A stretch of 64,000 nucleotides of DNA, from positions 1 through 64,000 of the forward strand of contig QKJQ01000021.1 in the NCBI GenBank assembly GCA_003249225.1, read 5' to 3'. Each line of letters opens with the position of its first letter. Position 1 is the stretch's first letter. Of this stretch, positions 1 through 7,700 are shown in pieces. Origin of the DNA: Clostridia bacterium (lineage in GTDB: Bacteria; Bacillota; Clostridia; Lachnospirales; Lachnospiraceae). The notes under the pieces are model-generated. The model was not told the DNA's origin, did not search any database, and saw nothing but the letters and a program-made list of their open reading frames with translations. The translations under genes and the position numbers were made by a program.

Positions 1-245
1 TCTATGTGGATAATATATATCAAAAAAAGACAAGCAAGGAAACCGCCAATACGATAACCATGCTTGTTTCTTTATATCCACAAAATAAAAAAATAATTTT
101 CGGCACTTTTCACAATGAATTTATGTGGGGAGTGAACAGTAACATATTTTATTTTAAATTCATAAATAATCTCTGGAAACGGTTGATTACTGATAGAACA
201 AATGTTAAAATAAACCGTAAAACATATTGAAAAGAGGTAAAATGA
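1..245. other. AT-rich leader with no supported gene
   Basis: Upstream region of the first gene. A 74-codon open frame occupies most of it (6-230), but it has no ribosome binding site, no recognisable domain and the composition of intergenic DNA. I treat it as non-coding. The last 12 bases hold an AAAGAGGT ribosome binding site for the next gene. Confidence 0.6.
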
Positions 246-986
246 ATGGGAAGTTTGTTTAATGTGGAGAATCCGTTTTTTCAGGCAATAAATAAGATCA
301 TTGATATTATTATTCTAAGTACGGTGTGGTCACTTTTATGTGCTTTATGTACATTTTCGGGCTATATGATCGTAAGTGAAGGCGGACAGTATCTGCTCTT
401 TTGGGTGGCTTTTCTGGTTACACTTATACCGGTCGGACCAGCGACAACGGCTCTTTACTATGCCATTGTTAAGGTTATCAGAAGAGAAAGAGGCTATGTA
501 TTCCGTGAATTTTTTCATTCCTTTAAAAATAATTTCAAGCAGGGAGCCATTCTTTCACTAATTATCGGCGTTATAACAATTATTCTTTATGTGGATTATA
601 CATGGGTAAAGTCTTTTAGCGGAGACAATTCCAAGTTTTCTATCGTTATGACGGTTGTGTTTAACATTATAACGGTAATTGCTGTAATTATGCTGATGTA
701 CCTCTTCCCGATTCTTTCAAGATTTACCCTTACGATAAAATTATTGTTCCGTAACTCTTTCATTATGGCGATACGGCATCTGCCAACAACAATATTACTG
801 GTTCTGATCGTTGGTGTTTTTGGTATAGGTACCTATCTTTTATGGCCATACCCGACATTCTTTATTTTTCCGGGGGTTTGCTGCTTGCTGTGTTCTCTTT
901 TGATTGAACGAGTATTTAAAAAATATATGCCAAAACCAGATCAATCTCCGGAGGAGTCCGGTCAGGATCAGTGGTATCTGGAATAA
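246..986 (+). CDS. DUF624 (YesL-like) integral membrane protein
   Basis: A 246-residue membrane protein. The N-terminus (GSLFNVENPFFQAINKIID) followed by alternating hydrophobic helices is typical of the DUF624/YesL family, which in Firmicutes often sits beside carbohydrate-uptake genes but has no established activity. I see about five to six membrane segments, near residues 15-40, 45-70, 98-117, 132-155, 175-195 and 198-218, with a short charged tail. Two ATGs (242 and 246) lie together; 246 gives the long frame, and AGAGGT just upstream fits it. The branching enzyme starts 15 bases after the stop, so the two are probably co-transcribed. No substrate can be assigned from sequence. Confidence 0.8.
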   Translation: MGSLFNVENPFFQAINKIIDIIILSTVWSLLCALCTFSGYMIVSEGGQYLLFWVAFLVTLIPVGPATTALYYAIVKVIRRERGYVFREFFHSFKNNFKQGAILSLIIGVITIILYVDYTWVKSFSGDNSKFSIVMTVVFNIITVIAVIMLMYLFPILSRFTLTIKLLFRNSFIMAIRHLPTTILLVLIVGVFGIGTYLLWPYPTFFIFPGVCCLLCSLLIERVFKKYMPKPDQSPEESGQDQWYLE

Positions 987-1001
987 CGGGAGGACACCTG
1001 C

Positions 1002-3209
1002 ATGGATGAGACACTCTATAAGACCTTGAATTGGCCGGAAATTGAAGCAATCGTTTATTCGGAACATGACAATCCTCATAATATACTCGGTCCGCATCTG
1101 ACAGAGTATGGCATGCAGATCAATGCATTTTTACCGGGAGTGAGTGAAGTCCTGGTCAAGGATACCGGTACAGGGAAGCTTTATTCCATGGAATGTGTTG
1201 ATGAAGCAGGTTTTTACAGTTGTCTTATCAGCAAGAAGCATATTCAATATGTGCTCGTGATCACCTATCCGGATAATCATACTTTAGAATGTTATGACTC
1301 GTATGCCTTTGCCCCCTTTATAAAAGATAAAGAGCTTGAAGATTTTAACAAAGGTATACACTATGAAATTTACAAAAGGCTTGGAGCACATTGTGTTCAG
1401 CACAAGAACACGAATGGAGTTCTTTTTGCTGTGTGGGCACCCAATGCAGTACGTGTCAGTGTTGTTGGTAATTTTAATCAATGGGACGGACGCAAGCACC
1501 CAATGCGCAGGCTTGGCGGATCCGGTGTTTTCGAATTGTTCATACCAGGATTGTCAGAAGGTGAAGTATACAAATACGAATTAAAGGTAAAAGGGAATCT
1601 GACCTACTGTAAAGCAGATCCTTATGCGAACCGGGCAGAACTGCGTCCGGCCAATGCTTCGGTAGTGGCGGATATTTCCGGATTTGGTTGGAAGGATGAA
1701 GAGTGGCTCAGACAGAGAAGGAAAACTGATCTCGATGAATCCCCCATGTTTGTTTATGAAGTTCACCTGGGTTCCTATAAAAAGCCGGAAGAATCGGAGA
1801 ACAGCTTTTATAATTACCGGGAACTTGCGGTCATGATAGCGGAACATATGAAAAAAGCCGGATATACACATGTGGAATTGATGCCCGTTATGGAACATCC
1901 TTTCGATGGTTCATGGGGATATCAGACAACCGGATACTATGCACCAACGGCACGGTATGGTTCTCCTGAAGATTTCATGTACTTTGTGGATTATATGCAC
2001 AGACAGGGATATGGCGTACTGCTTGACTGGGTACCGGCACATTTTCCGCGCGATACGTTCGGACTGGCGACCTTTGATGGAACCTGTCTGTACGAACACC
2101 AGGACAAGCGTAAGGGAGAGCATCCACACTGGGGAACTCTGATTTATAATTATGGCAGACCCGAAGTGAAGAATTTTCTGATTGCCAATGCTTTATTCTG
2201 GGTCTTACAATATCATATAGATGGAATCCGTATGGATGCCGTTGCTTCCATGCTGTATCTGGATTATGGAAGAGGAAATGGGGAATGGGTCGCGAACCAA
2301 TTCGGCGGCAATGAGAATCTGGAAGCAGTAGAATTTTTAAAACATTTGAATTCGATCTTTAAGAAGCATGCAGATCATGCGGTTGTTATTGCGGAAGAGT
2401 CAACAGCGTGGCCGCAGGTAACAGGTGCCCTTGATCAGGGCGGTCTTGGATTTGACTATAAATGGAATATGGGATGGATGAATGATTTCACAGAATACCT
2501 GAAGCAGGATCCGCTGTTTCGTAAAGGCTGCCATGGAGCGTTGACATTCAGTATGGTCTATGCTTACAGTGAACGATTCATTCTGTCATTTTCCCATGAC
2601 GAAGTGGTACACTTAAAATGTTCTATGATTAATAAAATGCCGGGAACCAAAGAACAAAAATTTGCGAATCTCCGTATAGCATATGGATATCTTATGACGC
2701 ATCCAGGGAAAAAGCTTCTTTTTATGGGACAGGATTTTGCGCAGGAACGGGAATGGAGCGAAGCCAGAAGTCTGGACTGGGAACTTATGAATAAAGAGGA
2801 CCACAAAAGGTTCTTTTACTACGTGGGTGAGCTGAGTTCATTTTACAAAAAGAATCCTGCATTATATAAAGAAGATTTTGATCCTTCCGGGTTTGAATGG
2901 ATCAGCTGCCTCGATGCGGATCACAGTATCATAGCATTCTTGCGAAAATCAAAAAAAGATGCTCAGACACTGCTGACGATATGTAACTTTACACCGGTAT
3001 CCTATCAGGAATTTCAATTCGGAGTACCTTATAAAGGGCGTTACAAAGAAGTGTTCAACAGCGACCATGAAAAGTTTGGCGGCAGCGGAGTAACAAATCC
3101 AAGACAAAAGAATGCAAAAAAGGAAGCCTGTGACGGGAGAGAATACTCCATTAAGGTACAGGTACCGCCTCTGGGAATTGCAGTGTTTTCATGTATTCAG
3201 GATAAGTAA
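1002..3209 (+). CDS. glgB: 1,4-alpha-glucan branching enzyme
   Basis: Transfers alpha-1,4 chains to alpha-1,6 positions in cytoplasmic glycogen (GH13, EC 2.4.1.18). The 735 residues include an N-terminal CBM48-type region, clear around residues 125-220 (FAVWAPNAVRVSVVGNFNQW), then the TIM barrel and a C-terminal beta domain. The catalytic set is complete: nucleophile Asp412 in DGIRMD, acid/base Glu465 in VIAEES, and Asp533 in SFSHDEVVH. The length is typical for full GlgB with an extra N-terminal domain. GGGAGGACACC lies upstream of the ATG. No other glycogen genes are adjacent, so glgB is separated from any glgCAP cluster. It is a useful in-window contrast to the inactive-looking GH13 at 24297. 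Confidence 0.95.
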   Translation: MDETLYKTLNWPEIEAIVYSEHDNPHNILGPHLTEYGMQINAFLPGVSEVLVKDTGTGKLYSMECVDEAGFYSCLISKKHIQYVLVITYPDNHTLECYDSYAFAPFIKDKELEDFNKGIHYEIYKRLGAHCVQHKNTNGVLFAVWAPNAVRVSVVGNFNQWDGRKHPMRRLGGSGVFELFIPGLSEGEVYKYELKVKGNLTYCKADPYANRAELRPANASVVADISGFGWKDEEWLRQRRKTDLDESPMFVYEVHLGSYKKPEESENSFYNYRELAVMIAEHMKKAGYTHVELMPVMEHPFDGSWGYQTTGYYAPTARYGSPEDFMYFVDYMHRQGYGVLLDWVPAHFPRDTFGLATFDGTCLYEHQDKRKGEHPHWGTLIYNYGRPEVKNFLIANALFWVLQYHIDGIRMDAVASMLYLDYGRGNGEWVANQFGGNENLEAVEFLKHLNSIFKKHADHAVVIAEESTAWPQVTGALDQGGLGFDYKWNMGWMNDFTEYLKQDPLFRKGCHGALTFSMVYAYSERFILSFSHDEVVHLKCSMINKMPGTKEQKFANLRIAYGYLMTHPGKKLLFMGQDFAQEREWSEARSLDWELMNKEDHKRFFYYVGELSSFYKKNPALYKEDFDPSGFEWISCLDADHSIIAFLRKSKKDAQTLLTICNFTPVSYQEFQFGVPYKGRYKEVFNSDHEKFGGSGVTNPRQKNAKKEACDGREYSIKVQVPPLGIAVFSCIQDK

Positions 3210-3271
3210 TGGATAGAATACATTCGTATATGCTGACAGGTTTACGAAGGAAGAAAAGAAAGTGGTGAATT

Positions 3272-4129
3272 ATGTTTTTAACAGGAAGTACAACAAGTGA
3301 ATGGATAAAAATATGGGAGACATTTCAGCCACAGGTAATTGAATTTGCAAAGAACTTATTAATAGCAGTCGTTATTTTGTTGGCCGGCAGGCATTTGATC
3401 AAGCTGCTTCTCAAGCTAATAAAAAAGATTTTTGTGAAGTCCAAGGCAGAGGCGGGTGTAACAAGTTTTGTCAGTTCATTGGTAAAAGTTGTTCTGTATG
3501 TGGCGCTGCTTATCTGGGTCGCAGATATACTTGGTCTGCCAACGACTTCTTTTATTGCGATTCTTGGTTCTGCAGGTCTTACCATTGGGCTGGCATTGCA
3601 GGGAAGTTTATCGAATTTTGCCGGCGGGGTACTGATTCTTATTATGAAACCATTTGTAATAGGTGACTTTATTATAACCGGAACCAATGAGGGCATTGTT
3701 GATTCTATTGACATCTTTTATACAAAACTAAAAACATTGGATAACCGTGTGATCGTTATGCCAAATGGTGCACTGTCGAACAGCAATATCATCAATGTGA
3801 CCAGAGAACCACAAAGAAGAGTTGATCTGATTGTTTCGATCGCATATGATGCCAACCTGCTTGAAGTAAAGCAGATACTTGAATCGATCGCAAGGAAAAG
3901 TGAGTACTTATTACAGGATCAGCCAATCGATCTTTATGTTGATAAGTTTGCAGATAATGCAATTAATATTGGCTTCCGATGCTGGGCCGCAAAGGAGAAT
4001 TTCTGGCTGCTCCGTTGTGAACTTATGGAAGAAATTAAAAAGCAGGTGGATGCCGGAACAATCGATATTCCATATCAGCAGATTGTGCTGCACACAGCAG
4101 AAAAAAGTGAAAAAGAAGGAAATGTATAA
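3272..4129 (+). CDS. MscS-family small-conductance mechanosensitive channel
   Basis: A tension-gated channel that releases osmolytes on hypo-osmotic shock. The 285 residues fit the basic MscS layout: an N-terminal segment, hydrophobic helices at about 25-45 and 65-90, and a glycine/alanine-rich pore helix at about 95-125 containing GSAGLTIGLALQGSLSNFAGG. A beta domain follows with the family-typical VMPNGALSNSNIIN. The cytoplasmic vestibule domain is present to the end. Start ATG 3272 follows GAAAGTGGTG, a moderate ribosome binding site. The stop at 4129 overlaps the earliest possible start of the next gene. Confidence 0.92.
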   Translation: MFLTGSTTSEWIKIWETFQPQVIEFAKNLLIAVVILLAGRHLIKLLLKLIKKIFVKSKAEAGVTSFVSSLVKVVLYVALLIWVADILGLPTTSFIAILGSAGLTIGLALQGSLSNFAGGVLILIMKPFVIGDFIITGTNEGIVDSIDIFYTKLKTLDNRVIVMPNGALSNSNIINVTREPQRRVDLIVSIAYDANLLEVKQILESIARKSEYLLQDQPIDLYVDKFADNAINIGFRCWAAKENFWLLRCELMEEIKKQVDAGTIDIPYQQIVLHTAEKSEKEGNV

Positions 4130-4142
4130 ATTGAGGATGGAT

Positions 4143-5453
4143 ATGAAAAAACGTTGGAATTATTTTGCTGGGTTACTGCTTCTTGTTCTGGTACTCGCAG
4201 GCAGTACTGCTTGCAGTGCGTCATCTGATCAAGCAAATCAATATATGCAGGATGTGTCTTTGTCCGCAGAACATCAGTGGACTGGAGAGGCACAGGCAGC
4301 AGAAGTAACGAAAGCCGTTACGGTTACGCCAACACCAGCTGCAAACAATGAAGAAGATTCTGACGGATTGTCAGCAACGCCGGGAGCTGATGCAGCGACA
4401 GACGAGAATAGTACAGGAAGTGCGAATCAGGGTGATTCACCGGACGATTCTATAGCTTTATCACCTACCGACAGTCCGGATGACGGTGTTACAGATTTGT
4501 CATCACTGACGATCACCCCAACACCACAGGCGACAGCTGATCCGACCGTAGAACCGGGTCAAACCGGTACAGCAACAGACGCGACTGCCGGAGTTACCGT
4601 TACGGCAGCCCCTACCAGTACACCGTCGGATACAACAGGAACAAACGAGGATTCATCAGAACCTCAGGTACCATCCTTCAGCGGAACGTCCTATGTAGTA
4701 ATGGATGCAGATACCGGAAAAATCATGCTTTCCTGTGAAGCGAAAAAACAGATCTATCCTGCTAGTACGATAAAGCTGCTGACGGCATTGACGGCGCTTG
4801 ATTATCTGGATATGGATGAAACCATAACGGCAGAACAAAGTCTGCTCGATCAGGTCGAATGGGATGCAACACAATATGGTGTAGTGGCAGGAACTTCATA
4901 TCCTTTAAGCGTCTGGATGCATCTGCTTCTTATTTCGTCCTATGGTGATGCGGCAGATGTCATTGCTAACGCAGCCGGGGGAAGTTTATCTGATTTTGTA
5001 GACAAGATGAATCAAAAGGCAAAAGATTTGGGGCTGGCCAATACAAAGGTCGATAATGCAATCGGTCTTGACATTGGAAATGATTATTCGGAAATGTATT
5101 CCACAGCGGAAGATATAGCAAAGCTTGCCAGGTATGCCATGAGAAATAATGCAATCTGTGAAATTGTTGCAAAGGCAAAATATACAGTACCAGCCTGTGA
5201 TGCCATGGCTTCTCGTGAGATTGAGAGTACAAATTGGTACCTTACAAAAGGGGATACCTACTCCAGTGAGTATTTTACAGCAATCGGAACAAAAAGCGGA
5301 TCGACGGATGCGGCAGGTTCCTGTTATGTGGCTACCGTCGTAAATGATGAAGGGAAAAAATACATCTGTGCTTATTTTGGTGGGGCATCAAAAGACACAG
5401 TATTCCGTGAAATGACAGCATTTCTGGAGTATACATACAAATATCTTACTTAA
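4143..5453 (+). CDS. Lipoprotein D-alanyl-D-alanine carboxypeptidase (peptidase S11)
   Basis: A penicillin-binding-protein-type DD-carboxypeptidase that trims peptidoglycan stem peptides outside the cell. I chose ATG 4143 because TGAGGA lies 5 bases upstream and the following 20 residues form a lipoprotein signal ending in GSTAC. ATG 4122 and 4137 are in-frame alternatives, and the open frame back to 3879 lies inside the channel gene. A Thr/Pro/Ala/Asp-rich linker of about 140 residues precedes the catalytic domain. The SxxK motif is Ser208-Thr-Ile-Lys211 and the KSG motif is Lys384-Ser-Gly386. The middle motif is Ser266-Tyr-Gly268 rather than the usual SxN, so substrate handling may differ. 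Mature length is about 415 residues. Confidence 0.88.
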   Translation: MKKRWNYFAGLLLLVLVLAGSTACSASSDQANQYMQDVSLSAEHQWTGEAQAAEVTKAVTVTPTPAANNEEDSDGLSATPGADAATDENSTGSANQGDSPDDSIALSPTDSPDDGVTDLSSLTITPTPQATADPTVEPGQTGTATDATAGVTVTAAPTSTPSDTTGTNEDSSEPQVPSFSGTSYVVMDADTGKIMLSCEAKKQIYPASTIKLLTALTALDYLDMDETITAEQSLLDQVEWDATQYGVVAGTSYPLSVWMHLLLISSYGDAADVIANAAGGSLSDFVDKMNQKAKDLGLANTKVDNAIGLDIGNDYSEMYSTAEDIAKLARYAMRNNAICEIVAKAKYTVPACDAMASREIESTNWYLTKGDTYSSEYFTAIGTKSGSTDAAGSCYVATVVNDEGKKYICAYFGGASKDTVFREMTAFLEYTYKYLT

Positions 5454-5467
5454 CGCAATGGGGGGCG

Positions 5468-7459
5468 ATGAGTATGGCAGGGGGATGGAAAGGAACAGCG
5501 AGCGAATGCGATTACCTGACAAAATTATCGAACAGAGGAGGATTGTTTCGGTTCTATGAGTCAATGGAAACAGCATCCGTAAATCACTATATGTTTCTGG
5601 ATCTTGATAATTTCAAATCAGTTAATGATATTTATGGTCATAGCACGGGAGATGAGCTTTTGGTTCTTGTAAGCAAGGAACTTGTAAGCAACGCTCCGGC
5701 AAATGCATTTATCTCAAGAATCGGCGGAGATGAATTTGTAATCGTATTACCTGGCAGCATGTCTAGGGAAGAGGTGGAAAATACAGCCTCTTCCATATTA
5801 CATGCTGTTTTTCATACTGGAAAAAGAAAAAACGTTATAACACATATATCAATCAGTATTGGCATTGTCATTCATCAGCCCTGCAGCTGTTCGCTGGATG
5901 AAATTTTAAACAAATGTGATACGGCCATGTATCGCGCAAAACAGAGCGGGAAGAATCAATTTGTATCTTATGATATCATAGAACGGGAGTTTCTTGAATG
6001 GAGAAAAGTTGAAAGTGAAATGCGTTCCGCTTTTAAGCATAAGGAACTATGCGTGTATTATCAGCCACGTATGAATATGGTCACCTCAGAACTTGTCGGT
6101 GCAGAGGCCTTGATTCGATGGGAGCATCCGGTCGATGGACTGCTGGATCCGGAACAGTTCCTTCCGGTTTTTGAAAACACCGGTTTTATTCTGGAAGTTG
6201 ACCGGTATGTTTTTGAGACAGTTTGCAGGCAGAAACAGATATGGAGTAAAACAGCACTGTCAAAGCTGCCGGTATCGGTGAATTTATCCCGTCTGCATTT
6301 TTATCAGGATGATTTTGCACAGACCCTTATCAACATGGCAAATAAATATGGAACGGTATGCAATGAACTGATTCTTGAAATATCAGAAAGTGCATTTGTG
6401 AAAGATGCACATCAGATTGAAAAGAACCTAAAAAAACTGAAAGATGCAGGTTTTCGGATTTCAATTGATGATTTTGGAGCTGGTTATTCTTCTTTGAATA
6501 TGCTAAAGAATGCATTTATTGATGAATTAAAACTAGATGGAAGCTTTCTTTCGTTGTCAGGTCATGGTGAACGGGGAAGAATCATAATTAAAAATGTACT
6601 TTCTATGGGAAAAGATCTGAAGCTTGAATTGATCGCAGAGGGCGTGGAGTCACAGGAACAGGTCCTTTTCCTGACAGGCTGCGGCTGTGAACTGGCACAG
6701 GGACATTATTACTGCAAAGCATTGCCTATGATTGAGTTTGAGGTATTCGCAAAGGAACGAATGAGAAAACAGGAGCATACCATAACTTTTTCGTTCTGCT
6801 GTGATTTGAAGGATGACAGCGGAACCTATGAAGGCATTTATAAAGGCAGCGAGCTTGAATATTGCCAGGGTATTATGGAAGGGAAAGGTGCAATTTGTTT
6901 TCCCGGAGGTCCGGTCAACCGTAACCTTGTCTCATTCCCTGGGGATGTACTCCGGAGCGAAAGCTATACCATTTCGCTGTGGGTACAGCCAAAGCATCTG
7001 GAGTACTGGGTCAGTGTATTGTTCATGGAATTTGATAATGGCTTTGCAAGCCTGGTGCCATCTGCCTGGGAAGGAACCTCTGTCTACCGTATGAAAGATG
7101 AAAGAGAGGTCGATGGATGGTATGATACAAGATGCTGCTCGCTTCAAGTTGGTGAATGGACGTATCTTACCATTACTTATGATGCAAGAAGTGAGGTCTG
7201 CAGATATTATCAGAATGGTGGATTAGCCGGTGTGCTTGAACACATTCCGGCTCTTCGTATCACAAAGCAGTTCACATTGGGCGGAGACAGATATCAGCCT
7301 TCTTTCTGTGGCCGCGTTTGTGACCTTCGTATATGCGATTGTGTAAGATCAGAAGCTGAAATTGCAGAGTTTTACAAAGAATGCATAAAGCATCCTGGAT
7401 TCGGAATGGCAAACGGCCAAAAGATGACAGAAGGATTCACACTTCATCCTTACTATTAA
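5468..7459 (+). CDS. Cyclic-di-GMP GGDEF-EAL protein with C-terminal LamG/ConA-like domain
   Basis: A 663-residue predicted cytoplasmic protein with no signal peptide or membrane segment. A GGDEF domain spans about 14-170 with an intact GGDEF at 86-90 and no RxxD inhibitory site just upstream. An EAL domain spans about 180-430 with the full catalytic set: Glu213 of EAL, Asn272, Glu304, Asp334-Asp335, Lys355, Glu391 and Gln411. Synthesis and hydrolysis of c-di-GMP are therefore both possible. The last 220 residues look like a laminin-G/concanavalin-type lectin fold (FPGDVLRSESYTISLWVQP, then WTYLTITYD, then the terminal LRICDCVRSEAEIAEFY). That fold is normally extracellular. The gene starts 15 bases after the carboxypeptidase and ends before a strong terminator. 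Confidence 0.9.
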   Translation: MSMAGGWKGTASECDYLTKLSNRGGLFRFYESMETASVNHYMFLDLDNFKSVNDIYGHSTGDELLVLVSKELVSNAPANAFISRIGGDEFVIVLPGSMSREEVENTASSILHAVFHTGKRKNVITHISISIGIVIHQPCSCSLDEILNKCDTAMYRAKQSGKNQFVSYDIIEREFLEWRKVESEMRSAFKHKELCVYYQPRMNMVTSELVGAEALIRWEHPVDGLLDPEQFLPVFENTGFILEVDRYVFETVCRQKQIWSKTALSKLPVSVNLSRLHFYQDDFAQTLINMANKYGTVCNELILEISESAFVKDAHQIEKNLKKLKDAGFRISIDDFGAGYSSLNMLKNAFIDELKLDGSFLSLSGHGERGRIIIKNVLSMGKDLKLELIAEGVESQEQVLFLTGCGCELAQGHYYCKALPMIEFEVFAKERMRKQEHTITFSFCCDLKDDSGTYEGIYKGSELEYCQGIMEGKGAICFPGGPVNRNLVSFPGDVLRSESYTISLWVQPKHLEYWVSVLFMEFDNGFASLVPSAWEGTSVYRMKDEREVDGWYDTRCCSLQVGEWTYLTITYDARSEVCRYYQNGGLAGVLEHIPALRITKQFTLGGDRYQPSFCGRVCDLRICDCVRSEAEIAEFYKECIKHPGFGMANGQKMTEGFTLHPYY

Positions 7460-7551
7460 TAGAAAAAAGTGCAAAGAAATGTTTTGCTTTATCCGGAAAA
7501 GAAAGGCAAAACAACAAAATGTTGCTATAAAACTCATACTATAACAAAGTG

Positions 7552-7598
7552 AAAAGTATGTTTTTCTTGAAAAAGCAGGAAAAACATACTTTTTTATG
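7552..7598. terminator. Perfect 15-bp hairpin terminator
   Basis: AAAAGTATGTTTTTC and its exact complement GAAAAACATACTTTT flank a 12-base spacer and are followed by more T residues. It lies 90 bases after the GGDEF-EAL gene and just before the microcompartment promoter. Because the stem carries A and T runs it could work in both directions. Confidence 0.8.
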
Positions 7599-7630
7599 CG
7601 TAAATCACAGATTAATCGTGTGGATTTATG

Positions 7631-7659
7631 TTGACAACAAATCGATAATGCCGTATAAT
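7631..7659 (+). promoter_or_regulatory. Consensus sigma-A promoter of the microcompartment operon
   Basis: TTGACA at 7631-7636 and TATAAT at 7654-7659 are separated by exactly 17 bases, a perfect consensus. The predicted start is near 7666. The short leader (7664-7687) contains three GACA repeats (7664, 7672, 7682) that could be an operator for the downstream DeoR protein, though that is only a guess. A promoter this strong would be expected to need repression when no fucose or rhamnose is present. Confidence 0.85.
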
Positions 7660-7700
7660 CAAAGACAAACCGACATAAACAGACATGAAAGGGGATAAAT

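Noticed and set aside
6..230. 74-codon open frame at the window start
   Set aside because: No ribosome binding site, no domain, AT-rich like intergenic DNA.
3879..4142. Longer N-terminus for the carboxypeptidase
   Set aside because: The frame lies inside the MscS gene; the signal peptide and ribosome binding site fix the start at 4143.
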